From Deroplatys truncata (taxonomy: Eukaryota; Arthropoda; Insecta; Mantodea; Mantidae): DNA of 64,000 nucleotides. The DNA lies in contig CM060975.1 of the NCBI GenBank assembly GCA_030765065.1, positions 203,336,007-203,400,006 of the forward strand. Reading direction: 5' to 3'. The number at the start of each line of letters is the position of its first letter. Within the stretch, counting starts at the first letter, position 1. Under the pieces are notes generated by a model. It was not told where the DNA came from and made no database searches. It saw only the letters and a list, made by a program, of their open reading frames with translations. This document shows, one piece after another, positions 44,263-57,134 of this stretch. Both the position numbers and the translations under genes were made by a program.

Positions 44263-46618
44263 ATCAGTTAAAACCAAAAAGGAACCGACAGCTTTAATTA
44301 GCTCTTGTTTACAAAATATGCTGATTACCGATGATGTCACGTAAACACTCCTCAGAACGCATTCTTGAGAATACACCAAAAATAAAATGCTGAAGAAAGG
44401 TAACAATTATGGTGCAGCAGTAAAAATTAATCATTTAGAAGGCCTGAATGCCATAACAGCCTCGTTGCAGATCCCCCAGGTAGCAGAAGCTGATCGGAAT
44501 TCAATACGCTTTTGGGAGTCTCACCACGGTAGTTCAGAGATAGAGCGCGGTAAGACAAGCCAAAGATCCGTTCAAGACTCGCCACAGCATTGAATTTGTA
44601 AAATTTAATACAAATTTTCAAACTTCGCTTATGTCTAACTATGGCAAAATAAACTCCAGTAAACAGAAATATACGTTTCAGGTTTTTATGTTGCCAATTC
44701 TTTATTATATGTTTACATCAACACATCACTATTTATGTTGAAGAAAGTGACATTAAAGACACCTCTTGGAACTGGCAAGATGGTTACGTAGTTTGAGATG
44801 GGTCACATAAGGAATATATCTCCTTCACAATTTTTTCTTCTATAGCTGATCCAGCCTTACAGCCGGACTTGATGTTAGCCCCGTGTTCATATCAGCCTTG
44901 AGGAATAAGTCTTATCCTTATCGTATGGATGCAGAAGAGAGGTGAACGACAACACACAGAATTAAACGGAAGCTCTATATTCTTAAATTTTATTATTAAT
45001 ATTAGTATGAAGTTTTGAATTATGTTTGATTAATATACTTCTTGAAAGTTCACAGATAATCGCCCACATTTAAGGTACTCTATGTTATGGTGTGCTTTGG
45101 TTTCCCGCGAATCGCGGGCTAGTTAATGACGCCATATGTTTACATCAAGTCCAGTACTGCAGCTTGTCTCAACCATAAAATAAATGGGATAAGCCTGTCT
45201 CTATCTAACGCACGTGTTGCATTAGTTTCGTCCTTTTCTATTCTTCCGCTGTCGCCAAGTTGCTCATAACATGGTATAAAATTCAGCTTTGAATACATTA
45301 TCTTACGCAGGATATATTTTATCTATCAGATTGTATCATTTTTAGAGCCTTTATACATTTCTGTATGTTCAAATTTCTAAAAAAAAATGTGCTTTTCATT
45401 AAAAGTCTGATATTTGCAGTTTCTTTGCTTATCACTAGAACTAGAACACATTTCCATTGAGCGAGGAATCAACCTAACTACCACCCTACCTAGTACACGT
45501 TGTATCGCATTGAATACACGAACCCAGAGCTGCACAGTCGACAGTCACTTGGGTTACTAGCGTGGTAGAATTGCTTCCTGTGAGCTCTATGTTTATGTTC
45601 TGCTTTACCCCTGACATTTCTGTTTACAGTTCCAGGTTACCTGTGGCATCCCCTTCCCCTAGCCGCACTGTCGATACAAACTAGCAGCGTGCACGCATTG
45701 TCAGCCAAAGGATATTTGTCCTAGGTCAGCTTATCACGAGTAACTGATAAACTAAACGTAGAACGCAACTATATTCTTTTCTTAGATAGAGTAAACTAGA
45801 GTGCCGATACCTGGCAAGTTTGCATCCTCTATCTTTAATAAGAAGGGCGTTATAATTTTTTAAATTAAATATTTTCGGAAAATGCTATACCTATGTAGCA
45901 GAAAAGTCAGTCAGCGAGAAACCTTTTGTTATTGTGTTTACAACGGGGACCAAGCGAGAGAAATGTTGAGGAGGGTTGGAGACACATTTTAAAAGAAGCC
46001 GAACCTCTTGCAAACATTGTGTATGACAAACAAAATTCATCCATATATTCAGGTAACAGGTGGGCATGAGGCAGAAGACAGTAAAGGTTAATATCAGTTG
46101 TAAAGAAGTGTGTGCGTTTGTAGCGTGGGAACACTGTGAGATTATGTGGGTTATTTATTTGCATTTTACGTGATTATAGTAATGGAGGGAGAAGCCAGGA
46201 ATAGACGAAATATTGGTACACTAATAAGAAACGCAAAGTAATAATGTAGCTGTTTAGATTATTCAAGTAAATTAGTGTTAGTGAGCCAGTAAAAGAAACA
46301 GAGGGGTGTTCAGAATCAGTGGTGTATTGGATAAAAAGGGAACGAATGAAAGGACCTCTAAGGACGACATCCAAAAAGAAAGCAAAAAGGGAAGGGGAAA
46401 CAAAAACGCGCTAGGTTAACGCAATTATGATGGAATAATGCAAAGCGAAGTGCGGCGCATAGTTCATTCTTTGCTGTTTGAGAACATTCCACCCACGGTG
46501 AATGTAATTATGCCAAGGGTAAACAGTGATACCCTAATCAAGTTATGGATTTTATTATCAACATTTCTTTGATAATTTATGATTTTATGCCAGAAAATCG
46601 TACTTCGAAGTACTAAAC
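44263..46618. other. Long stretch without recognised gene
   Basis: 2.3 kb with short frames only (44387-44593, 45907-46164 minus, 46174-46374 minus), none with a recognised motif. I saw no tRNA-like boxes or paired ends. It may be unique DNA. Confidence 0.35.
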
Positions 46619-47445
46619 AAAACCTGATGTGTTGCACTCACATGACTTTCTCTACTCTTCTACAAATTATTTTTACAAACGCTTATTCTCCATCTAGTTC
46701 ATATTAATCGAGATAAACATATGCAGAAATCCTATTGCTAATTTTCTTGTCGGTGCAAGTGGAAGCGATAGTCAAACCTTTTAAGAGTTGTTTGCTATGC
46801 GAAGCATTCCATTCACTTTGCATGCCCAGGACATAAAACAATTAAGGAATTCCCATTTAAGAAAACGTAAGAAAAGTATTAGAAAATCCAAACAAATAAT
46901 AAGGAGTATCTCAGAAATGGGCCACTCGACAAAAAAAAAGTATACGACATGAATTGTGTTTTTTAACGAGATCTACATTGTTTCTGTAGTAAAATTTCGT
47001 CTATTTCCTACGGTTTTCCAGGTATGCGAAAGTCATTCAGAATTAAGAAGACTTTTGGGGACATTCCCAGAAAATTCAAGCCCAGTTTTCATACACATAT
47101 CTTAAACGTATGATATTTTAATCAAAATCGTTGTAGCTGTTTTTGAGAAAATTAAAATTTCGAAAAATGTTTCATGTGAAGAGTAGTCTGGGATGGGAGG
47201 ATCTTTTTGAAAATCCTCGTTTCGCATCCTTGGAAGATACTAATTCAAATACCAAATTTGGTATTTATTCGACTTTTATTTTTTTATTTATGCTGTTCAT
47301 AGACAGACAGACATGTTTCCAAAAATGCTTTATTTTGGATTCAGAGCACCTTAAAACTTGTATTTCCGGTGAAATTTCGGTATAGAGTTTTTGGGTGGAA
47401 TGCAATACTTACCCTACTTACTATACACAGTAGAGAAAGTAATAC
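46619..47445 (+). mobile_element. R1 copy
   Basis: The 5' end AACCTGATGTGTTGCACTCA is followed by CATGACTTTCTCTACTC, and the 3' end is TACACAGTAGAGAAAGTAAT. CTCTTGTAC-type subfamily. The microsatellite position is reduced to AGACAGACAGACA near 47302. Confidence 0.8.
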
Positions 47446-48444
47446 AAAGAAAGATAAAGTGCAGGTGAAAATTAAATGTTTTTCAATAGCTTTAAATAAC
47501 AGTGCGGATATTTCACTATTCGTTGATGTACATATATCATTCACAAGATGACATTAAATTTGTAGACCGATCGCAGGTGGTCGAACGAGCGTACGTATAC
47601 AGTGGCAACGGTGCGCTCCATTTAACCTGTATTATCTTTTAAGCGTAAGACGTGCTATAGGAGTGGACCAATTGTAGGTAAGCTGTAGATGAACGGTGAT
47701 ATGAATACTATACCAGTACAAAGCACGACCGGATTGACGCATATGCAGATCAGTATTCATCAAAATATTTTATCAAGGCAGTGTTGCCATCAGTTTCTGT
47801 TTATATTCTCTGCACCGGTCATCTATGGAGAACAAAGCGCTGCTTGAATGAGCAGCAGACTGTTACGCTTATTACTTCTGGAATTGCTACAAAAGGTTAT
47901 GGACCTATTGCTGCAACATCCCTAGTTTGTTTGTTAAGCGCTAAATATTTAATAAAAAGCTTCGGTACAGTTATGCAGTCACGGGACTGTAACACAGGAC
48001 CAGCAGACAGAATCGCCCTGAGTCACGCCGCTACCAGCAGAGTGTGACAAAACAGGTGTACGGTGACCTTCCGCAAAGAAACCATTCACTCGGTAGTCAA
48101 GCGATGAAATAATAAAGAAGACACTTAAATAGTTCACGCTTTTTTATTTGTACTTCATACTTCCACGAAGGGGAGTGAGGCGAGAAAATGATGAATAGCA
48201 GGGCAGTAACAATGCAGTAATCATAAAAACAGGATCTACAATGTTCCTGCAATTCATGTTACATGCATATTTGTCACGCTCATTATATGTTATCATCACC
48301 TCTGGGGGACATGGGAAAACTACTGTATCTGCCGCCACGTCGTCACGCTACAGCTACCATCGCAAGCAATGTTGGACGTGTTCGGGATCACACAACAAAT
48401 GGGCACAAGCAACATAATTTTATCTAGTATATCAAGTTTCCGAG
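47446..48444. other. Stretch without recognised gene
   Basis: The 88-codon frame at 47781-48047 (ending PADRIALSHAATSRV) is not low complexity but is not recognised and has no supporting splice or promoter signal. Confidence 0.3.
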
Positions 48445-49080
48445 GCGGGATGGCTCAGGTGGTTACGCTGTGGCCTGCACTCAGGAGATCAAGTGTTCAA
48501 ACCCCCAGTGCCAATCAATCTAACGAAGGTTTCTTTTTCGCAGTTTTCATCAGCTGCCAGGCGAATGCTGGGTTGGATAATTTGATCCCCGAATTTTCCT
48601 ATCATTCCTTTCATCACTACAGTTAATTTACTTCTTCTTTACCTCCATACCAGGCATTGGTTTAATCTCCCATTCTGGGTATACTATAATCCAGAGTTTG
48701 CTTTTGTCGTCATCCGTGGTCTAGGGGTATCATGCTAGGCCTCTAGTTCCCAAAGTCGTGGGTTCAAACCCGGCGAAGGCGATGGAGTTTTTATGGGCGT
48801 AAAAATCCTGAGCATGGCTTCCTTCGGAAGGCAAATAAAGCCGGTGGTCCCGTATCGTAGGTTTACGACATGTAAAAGAACCTCAGGCCTGATAAAGAGG
48901 CGTCTGAGCAAATTTTGCGGTCAATATAGGATGAGACGCTAAAAACCATAGCAATTAAAGAGCGTCCATAAATAAAACTCAATTGAATTAGTTTGCTTGC
49001 TCCTCGATACGGTACTGACCCAAGGCATTGGCTTGTAAGTCCTTGGCGGCGCAACCCCTGCAAAGAGGAGTGTAATCTGT
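48445..49080 (+). mobile_element. S1-related SINE with different head, split by an S2 SINE
   Basis: The head GGCGGGATGGCTCAGGTGGT and the B-box-like AGTGTTCAAACCC differ from S1. The 3' portion resumes at 48990 as GCTTGCTCCTCGATACGG, CATTGGCTTGTAAGTCC and GCAAAGAGGAGTGTAATCTG, which parallels the S1 3' end. The shared tail with a different head suggests mosaic SINE evolution. Confidence 0.7.
48704..48989 (+). mobile_element. SINE family S2, sense copy nested in another SINE
   Basis: The head TCATCCGTGGTCTAGGGGTA and B box GTGGGTTCAAACCCGG are followed by GCATGGCTTCCTTCGGAAGG, and the tail is CCATAAATAAAACTCAATTG. AGTTTGCTT is duplicated at 48695-48703 and 48990-48998, so it inserted into the SINE at 48445-49080. 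Confidence 0.9.
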
Positions 49081-49832
49081 TGAATTTAAAGAAGTTAAAT
49101 AAAGTTTATTACCCTTTTATTTAAATAGAACCACTTTGTAATTAATTATGATTTGGGTTAATAGATCTTATATCCAAGATATATTTACTCAGTGAAAGGA
49201 ATCTAATAGAATAATGATTAAGATATCTTGTAGAGCTAATTGCAAACTTTATTTTAGGAGACGTAATGTTTTGACAGTTGTAAATATGTACGTATATAAT
49301 GTATAGCTATTTATGTAACAAAATCCAATACTTGGTTGGATGAAGATGAAGAGGAAGAAACACAATTAATATATGTATGACGTAAAACCTGACATTCATA
49401 AGTATAATATCCGAAATTGCCCAAAATGGCTTGATAAACTTCACAAAATTTCTTTGATATTAAAGTTTTAATAAGATACCTCAAGTTTTAATTGCTTTAC
49501 CAGATAAAATGTTTAGTAAAATAATACGCTATTGTCTTGCGAATAACCCACTTTATTCTATCAATGAATTTACCGTACTTGATGTATATGCTATTTATAT
49601 TTAGTTTATGGCAATATTATAATAATTTTAATATTACAAATGTTGTAGAACACTTAGTTTACATTACATATAATTAATTTGTATTTAATTGTATCTATTA
49701 ACTTTGTTTATGCAGTTGTATAGGTAACTAACGACGATAAATTCATTGATTGAATGTAATCCAACAAAAAATTGGATTTTGAGATTTCACTGCAAATGCA
49801 GGTTCTGAGATGTCTCATCTGTTAACAGGTAT
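49081..49832. other. AT-rich stretch without recognised gene
   Basis: Very A/T-rich. No reading frame or repeat of note. Confidence 0.35.
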
Positions 49833-50697
49833 CTAAAAAAATCTGGTGCGATACATTCACACGACTTTCTCTACCCCCTATCGTTTATTAGTGGGCATAT
49901 AAATTATTCTTACTCAAGCTTATTTTTCTATCTACTTCATTTTAATCCAAATAAAGCTTTTTAAGAAATATCTACTTTATCATTTCGCTACAGATACAAA
50001 GGGAACAGCGATAGTCAAATGTTTAAGAAGAGAGAGCTATATGCTGGCCTTAAAATTCCATACTGTTTCCATGCAGTCGCTAGAAACAACTGAATGTTGA
50101 AAGGACTTGAAAGCAAGACCAAGAAATGAACAATTCGAACTATTAATCATATCTCAGAAACGGCCTATGCAACAAAACAAACTTATTTTAAATGAATTGT
50201 GTGTTTTAAAGAGATCTACACTTTTTTTGTGTAGTACGCTTATCGCTTAACGTTTACCACTTATACAAGTTTATACAAAATTACTTCCGAATGATGAGGA
50301 CTTCATAGGCTATTCCCCTAAAATTCAAGACATAAATTTCATTTTATAAATTTTATGGTATTTTAATCAACATCGTTTGAGCCATGTTTAGAAAATAAAA
50401 AAAGTTTTAAAAAATTTTCCATGTAAAGGATGGTTTGGGGTGAGGGGATTTTGTTGAAAATCTTCGTGTCTGCATTTTTGGAAGACATTGAATCTAAATA
50501 CCAAGTTTGGTATTTATCCAACTTTTCGTTTTTGAGTTATGATGTTCATAGACCAGAGACAGTCACGCACACGGACCTGTTTCCAAAAAATGATTCGTTT
50601 GGATTATACGGACCTTAAAGCATGCATTTCCAGTAAAATTTCCGTATCTAATTTTGGGTACTTCCCCTACTTACTATACGTAGTAGAGAAAATAAAA
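49833..50697 (+). mobile_element. R1 copy
   Basis: It starts AAAAAATCTGGTGCGATACA, then CGACTTTCTCTACCCCC, and ends TACTATACGTAGTAGAGAAA. CCTCTATCGTTT subfamily. The CA tract is reduced (CACGCACACGG near 50565). Near full length. Confidence 0.8.
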
Positions 50698-51185
50698 ATG
50701 TAAAGTCGGATAAACCCAACTTTGTAAGATGTACATATTTTCATACCGTCTCCCTCACTCAAATACGCTTTTCGTAAAAATTTGCATATTTTCCCTTTTA
50801 GTTATTAAAAAGATAGCAAACAAATAGTCTACAGAGATGGGATTGCTGCTAACGGTGGCAAACTATCAAAGAATAGACCGAAAGATAAATGAAGAAATTA
50901 AGAAAGAATTTTCGATATTCAGCCTTTATCTTAATATATAAAAGTCAGTGTATGACTGTGTGTGTTCCTTATTGCCTTCTACACCGTAGCACTGATTTCG
51001 ATTAAACTTGGCACAGATAATCTTTGACACAACACGAAAATTACCGTCTAGCTTAGAATTCGAAATTACCGCCATTTCACCGATTAGTTATTTAATTTTA
51101 TATTACACCTACATAAGCTCGCAAGACCATCTTCATTTTTCTCAACGATAATCGTAATAGTTACCAACACAAGAATAATAATTAC
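50698..51185. other. Stretch without recognised gene
   Basis: It contains ATATATAAAAGTCAGTGTAT near 50934-50953, followed by CTTCTACACCGTAGCACTGA. I considered this as a transposon end but could not support it. Confidence 0.3.
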
Positions 51186-51446
51186 CTAGGCTTTCACAGC
51201 CTCACAAAATAACAAAGGAACAGCAAGTTCATATATTCCTTGATCTCCTCTTTGAAATTGATCATGGAGTAATGACACAGTCAAATAAAGAATTACAGCA
51301 GCTATCCCACCTATGATAACAGCATCAAACCAGACAAAATACCACTTCTTCTTTGTTTTTATATATTCATTTATTATGTAAAATAACACAAAATCATACA
51401 ACATAATCGCATTGACTACAAAAGTCTCTATGTTGCTCAAACATTG
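51186..51446 (-). CDS. Putative terminal exon of an unidentified membrane protein
   Basis: On the minus strand a frame opens immediately after TTACTCTTATCTTAG, a plausible polypyrimidine/AG splice acceptor at 51447. It runs 86 codons (QCLSNIETFVVNAIMLYDF onward) to a stop at 51186. Two hydrophobic segments are visible, MLYDFVLFYII and VIIGGIAAVILYLTVSLL, separated by the basic patch KTKKKWY. The C-terminus is LLFCEAVKA. There is no ATG at its start, consistent with an internal or last exon. I do not recognise the family. A related frame lies at 51575-51731. Splicing and expression are unproven, and it could also be an old gene fragment. Confidence 0.3.
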   Translation of the reverse strand, partial: QCLSNIETFVVNAIMLYDFVLFYIINEYIKTKKKWYFVWFDAVIIGGIAAVILYLTVSLLHDQFQRGDQGIYELAVPLLFCEAVKA

Positions 51447-51574
51447 CTAAGATAAGAGTAATAAATAAGCCAAAGAGATAATATCCATACATTCTGCGAT
51501 CATACTCCGATGTTAGGATATTCCCATATTATAATTTGTAGTTTGTCATTTTTTTAAATAGCCAGTTTCATTAT

Positions 51575-51731
51575 CTATTGGAAGTTTGTGATGCTTTTAT
51601 AAGCAGAAAACAAAAAACTGAGTGACATACAAAAATGACAGTGGGCATGGATAACAACAACAGCATCAAACCAGTCGAAGTACAACTTCTTATTGCTATT
51701 CTTCTTTTCTTTGAATATTAATTTTGGCCTT
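51575..51731 (-). pseudogene. Diverged partner of the 51186-51446 exon
   Basis: The minus-strand frame contains NKKLYFDWFDAV, matching KKKWYFVWFDAV of the neighbouring frame, with DNA identity concentrated at TGGTTTGATGCTGTT. The remainder differs and ends at a stop at 51575-51577. The two may be a tandem duplication of an exon, with this copy degraded. Confidence 0.3.
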
Positions 51732-52404
51732 CATTTTATTTTGTATGTTGTTACGGAAAAGGAACAAGGTTATATTGATGTTACTTAAACTGCTATTGTT
51801 TCTTCCGACCAATATTTTCTCTATAAATAACGACGAGAAAACCCAAATGTGACAACGTGGAAGTCACTAAGCTGCATTAACGAGAAATCATTATTACAAT
51901 ATTGGTATTTATGATTGTTCAGCAGTGCTTTTGCATAGTATTTTCTCAATATTTTAATTTTATGCTTCTTTATAGAGTTCTGGGAGTTTTAATCAACTCT
52001 TTTAGGTATCTTGTGCAACAATTTTTAAATGCCTCCATAGAAACGTAAGGTTGTTGGGTAAGTGCAACCTAAGATAGGGATAAAACGTCAAGCCACGGAC
52101 AACGCTGTACATTTCAACTAGTAGAAAACAAAACGTGGAATACAAATAGCCGGAACTTCATTATACCCTGGGGTTATAAATAAGGAAGCCATATGTACAT
52201 TGATGTTAGACTCATTAGATTGTAAATTTAGTTGTAATTTTAAATATACTTCTGTTGTTTTGCTTGTGTTTGTATATTTATGAAACTGTAGCAAAGTAAA
52301 TATTCAATATTAAAAATTATAGGAAATAAAAAAATATAAAAACGTTTTATAAATAAATTTTAAGAATGGAAGCCATCGACTCCCCTAAAAGCTTATATAT
52401 ACAA
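51732..52404. other. AT-rich stretch without recognised gene
   Basis: No further exon of the preceding candidate could be identified here. Confidence 0.3.
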
Positions 52405-52512
52405 GCCTACAAGAGGAGGCTAAGAAGGCGTCTTTTGAAGGGATGGATGGATAATGCGAGGTCGGAACAGGCCAGTAGGCCTAAACCGCGTTGCTGATGA
52501 TGGTGATGAAAA
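52405..52512 (+). mobile_element. Possible LINE/SINE 3' tail fragment
   Basis: GAGGAGGCTAAGAAGGCGTC, GGGATGGATGGATAATGCGA and GTTGCTGATGATGGTGATGA look like the end of a non-LTR element with a GATGAT-type tail. The fragment is isolated and short. Confidence 0.25.
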
Positions 52513-52894
52513 TATAGCTTTAATGCTGATGATTAAAACATCAGAAGTTTGAGGTACTGTCTTAGAATAAATGTATGCCTTGAAATTTCTTTAAATTACC
52601 TAGGAATTCTCTTCATTTACACCGAATTTTATCTAACTGGAAAGCCAAGAGAATTAGTGTGACGTCACAGAGCGTTTCTGACATAATAGTACAGTAAGGA
52701 ATGTGAAGGGAAGGTATTTAGTAAGTGCAACACGTTTCTCCTTGCTCCTCTAGCAATTCCCTCGTACCAGTAACTTCACTTTTCCCTGTGATCTACGTTA
52801 CTAGCCATGGCCTACACTTGTCGTTGAGCCACGAGCAAGAGAAGGATGTTCCATGATGTCACAGAGCTCCCAGTTGGCCGAAACTGAGTTTGAA
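52513..52894. other. Stretch without recognised gene
   Basis: No defined feature identified between 52513 and the next R1 copy. Confidence 0.3.
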
Positions 52895-53653
52895 AAATCT
52901 GATGTAAACGCCCATTTCTCTGCCTATGATAAATTTACACATATTCGTTAGGTGCTGTAGTTTTCATATATGCCGTTTTCACTATCTAACCTAGGAATGG
53001 CTTCAAATTAAACATTACATGCTTAATGCAGCATTTGAAAGGAACATTTAAATAATTTGATAACGAGTTCTTAAGATGGAAAGAAAAAAGAAGATCCTCA
53101 AACTTTCGAGTAAGTCCGTCAGATGCCATAATTTGGAAAGTATAAATATAAAACATAAATATTAAAAAAAAAAAGGTTTTATTTGATAAAAATTATATAC
53201 CTTAACGAGCACAGCATTTTTCTTCTAAGTTTTTTCTGTCCTCTATGTTTCCCAATTTACAAAATTGTGCAAAACTCAATCAGTAAAAAAGAAAGGTATA
53301 AAGGCTAATTATATAAAATCCTACATATAAATACATTTAATTTATCACATCAATTTCTCAAACCTGACACAGTTTAACTAAATTTACGAGCAAATTTCGG
53401 AGAAAAGTAAAATAAAACCTTTTTCATGTGAGGGGAAGTTTGGGATGGATGAATATCCTCCAGATCTCCAAACGGTATGTTTAGATAATGTCTGACGGAC
53501 ATATACATACACACACCCACAAAGACACGTTTTTCTAAAACGTCTCAGTGGTCCTCGAAACGTGTATTTCCGGTGAAATTCCCATATAGAATTTTTGGGT
53601 TGAATACAATGCTTGCTCCATCTAACATAGGTGGATAGTAGAGAAAGTAAAAA
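52895..53653 (+). mobile_element. R1 copy, old and diverged
   Basis: The 5' end is AAAAATCTGATGTAAACGCC with the inverted-repeat core eroded. The 3' part is clearer: GTATTTCCGGTGAAATTCCC, TTTTTGGGTTGAATACAATG, then GGATAGTAGAGAAAGTAAAA. It has a CA-rich tract at 53502-53516. Confidence 0.6.
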
Positions 53654-53760
53654 TGTAAAAAGCGTTAAAATTCAATTTTCCGAAATTTTAGCAAATCTTA
53701 GTTCACGTTGTAGTCGTTCTTTGCTCTTATGAGCTCGTATACGTTTGTAACAATATGGGT

Positions 53761-53802
53761 AGCAGGTTAAGATGACTCTTTATGTAAGCATCTTAACCTG
53801 CT
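53761..53802. other. Hairpin, 14-bp perfect stem
   Basis: AGCAGGTTAAGATG and its inverse CATCTTAACCTGCT are separated by 14 bases, shortly after an R1 3' end. It may be a tiny foldback element. Confidence 0.7.
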
Positions 53803-54623
53803 GTGTAATTACAATAAAATGTATACATTACCTTATATGAAAGAAACCATTTATGGCGAATCTTTATGTTTATTAACAGAAGTACACATAAAAGTAAGCT
53901 TTTATGTAATGGTTCTGTACAACTGCTATGAAAATAAACCAGCTAAGAGAGTTATGTGAGTGTTACGCATTGTATTTCTTATCAGTTTTACACTTTGAAT
54001 GGAATTCTTGACCTGAGCTGTTAGTTCTTGTTCTTTCTTATATCTTGCACCTGTTACGTTGCAGCTGGTAATTCTCTTTTTCTTAGCCAGTGTTCTAATT
54101 CCCTTTAGTCTAACCATCCATCCGTATAACCATCCGTGCATGCATTTATCCCATCTAGTTAACCTCTTCCATTCTCATAGTATGCTCGTATAATTGTTAT
54201 CTCTAGCATCTATTTTTATTCTTTATTTTTTAAATCTATATTTTTCTTTATCCTTAAATGATGTTTTAATGCGTTTCTCCAAAATCACTTTAACAAAGAC
54301 TACATCCTTTATCCAGTTCTTCAGGACTTAATATTTCCCACTCAGAACAGTACGCCATAGAGACGATTGCTGTTTTATAGAGCTTAATTTGTAGCTATAC
54401 TTCTACAGTACTTTCTTTTAATTCTTCATTTAGCCGTAAGATTATATAATTTTATGAAATTGTTTTAAGTTTGGGTAATTAGTAAAGAATTATGGCTCTC
54501 AAGATCCCCTCATTTAACTGCATGCGATTTTCATCAACAGGGGAACATTAAAATTACGTGTATGCAACAAATCCCTAACTATTGGAAGAATTAAAGCAAA
54601 TACCAGGCGGAAAATTCACTCAA
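53803..54623. other. Stretch without recognised gene
   Basis: The 71-codon minus frame at 53926-54141 has no motif. Nothing else was identified. Confidence 0.35.
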
Positions 54624-54631
54624 TTTCAGAT

Positions 54632-54897
54632 AAAAATTGAATTTTATTTATGGACGCTCTTTAACTGCTGTGGTCCTTAGCGTCCCGTTCTATAGGGTGA
54701 AAGACCGGTAATTTTTCTCAGAGGCCTCTTTATCAGGCTTGAGGTTCTTTTACGTGCCGTAAGTCTATGACATAGACCACCGAGGGAAGCCATGCTAAGG
54801 GTTTTTACGCCCAAAAACAATCCATCGCCCTCCACCAGGTTTGAATCCGCGACCTCGGGAACTTGAGGCTAGCATGGTAACCACTACACCACCGCAG
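54632..54897 (-). mobile_element. SINE family S2, antisense copy with target duplication
   Basis: Plus strand: TTGAATTTTATTTATGGACG tail, GGTCCTTAGCGTCCCGTTC, and antisense B box CAGGTTTGAATCCGCGACC. TTTCAGAT is repeated at 54624-54631 and 54898-54905. Confidence 0.9.
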
Positions 54898-54905
54898 TTT
54901 CAGAT

Positions 54906-57134
54906 GTTGAACTCTTTAGTGTGAATGAAAATTTCTTGAGAAGATGCCAAAAATTTGTGGTCAGATAAGGACAAAATTTCGTACATCCTTTATGACAAGG
55001 TCTATGTTATTATCATTGTAATTGTAACTATGAGAACGTGAGATGACTGCAGGAGTGTCTGCTCGGCGAGTGTCCGAGCTGCAGCGGCCGGCGCACGAAC
55101 CTCCATGCATTGGCTACAGTGTGAAAGAATGGCACTATACTTACATGAAAATAGTCTCTCTTTAGACACGAGTTATAAAGCATATTAATTTGGTCGCATC
55201 TCAGAGGTAATTTCTGTCCCTTCTTCTCCCATCAGAATGGCTGCGTTTGTTTATTGTAAGGTAAGGCTCCTCCAGTTCGCTACGTTAAAGAAAAAGATTA
55301 TATGTTTTGTTGGAGTTGTATAAATTAATAAACAACAATAATAGTCCATAGTATCCAAAATAACCACTTGGAATTTTCAATTTTTTTTTCATTTTTAAAA
55401 TTTAAAGTCAATGTGGATAGTAACTGGTGAAGTTAGGATACATGTATATCCTAAGTTTGTCAATTGTTTATTCGTTCGAACTAAAGAGTATTTAACATCA
55501 TTAGAGTTACTCTATTTTAAGCTTGGACAAAATTACATTGAAATATGCTAACTTATATGCATTAAATCTTTGTAGTTATCTATAAACATTACTAAGAACT
55601 CTGATAATTGTGTCATTGATAAACGACTTCATTTTATATAACTTCAGTGTCTCTCACTAACGGAAAACTTCGAATTACAAATTGAAAAGAAACAACAATT
55701 AAGGGGGAAAGCATAACAAAATTGATAGTAGTTAAAAAGATACATGGCGAACGTAAGAAAACGTGCAGCATTTAATAAAAATTTTCAGGCGGTATTTCGA
55801 CAGTAGAAAAAATATAATACTAATAACAGAACTATAAAGTACATAAAAATATTTTAAAACTATGTATTACAATATTAATGTGTTAGTTGTCCCACAGGAT
55901 GAGATACTTGCGAAGTTCAAGTTATATCGCCACCCACCGCTGACACCGAATAATTGATACTAAACGAAGCTGCTGGTGACTGACCTTCAGCATTCAAGTG
56001 CGGGGACATCATGTGTCAAGTATTGCTGCCGTCTTTCAGCTATCATATCTTAAAGAAACTGGCAAACTCAGGCAGGCTTAGCTTATATAATTTGTATACT
56101 ATCTCTTCAATATGTGCCACATTCCTACAAAACAATATTGTTATATTGCCGTTTAAAATAAGTTTTATTAACATTTTTTGAAAATTATTTAATTTAAAAT
56201 AAACTCATTGCGTACATAGATGTCGCATTTCTTCTAATTTAATTTCTAATTTTTCGTTTTATGAGTAACAAAAATATTTAAACGCTATCAGAGTTGAAAA
56301 ATTAAATGAGTCATACTGTATATACAGGTATACGCAACCCGGAATTTCGGTCAATTCTTATGTATTTATGGTCTCCCATAAACACATCAGTGAATTGTAT
56401 TGTCAGCTTAAAATGATCGAAAATGTCCTGACATCTGCTATGGATTCGCTGATAAAGGGTTCGGTGAACGCCAGGCCATAATGGACACGTGGTTTAACTT
56501 TCAACGATCCTTCGCAAGGTCACCGTAGATGGCGATGCTGTAGTCTGTTTATTTGACAAATTCTTGGCGGCATACCAGCATATCCTAACGATCACTTTGC
56601 ACTGTTACGCTTGCCAGAAAGTAGTAGCAAGTCTTCCAAAATCGTTACAATTTACGATCGTGAGAACGATCAATTTATGAGAAATGCAGCTACACTCACT
56701 TAATCTATCTGCAAAGTGGAAAAGACACTCACACACATACAAAAAAGATGTTTCCGTGAATTTTTACACTTTCAGACGGACACTTTCGAAGAATCTGAGA
56801 AATGAAACAAGTACGAAAATCTAGAATGTAATAGTAGCAGAACTGCTTTTGACGGCTATTATTGTTGTTATTATTATTGCTGCTGCTGTTGTTGTTTCAT
56901 AAAACATCTAAAGATTACTCATAAAAATATGGTTGTTTCGTCACACGACTATCTTTATAATTATTTTAACATGTATCCTAAAATGTTTATTTTTCTGCTT
57001 CCTTTAATGACAATAAGCATTCGTCAAGAATTATTTCAGTTTGGTAATAATGCTATGTTAACACACATTTTGTGGGACAAGGGAATATGGTTAAAAACAG
57101 TCTAATAATTATGTACTAGCTCTGATATTACACT
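54906..57134. other. Long stretch without recognised gene
   Basis: AT-rich apart from a GC-rich patch at 55047-55105 (GAGCTGCAGCGGCCGGCGCA). No frame over 60 codons. A short TTATTATTGCTGCTGCTG-type tract lies at 56855-56897. Nothing else recognised. Confidence 0.4.

Noticed and set aside
47781-48047. 88-codon frame as a retrotransposon pol piece
   Set aside because: No reverse-transcriptase, RNase H or integrase motif is present. Not recognised.
50934-51060. Helitron-like 5' end (ATATATAAAAGTCAGTGTAT)
   Set aside because: It resembles a common transposon-start phrase, but no 3' hairpin/CTRR end or partner copy is visible.
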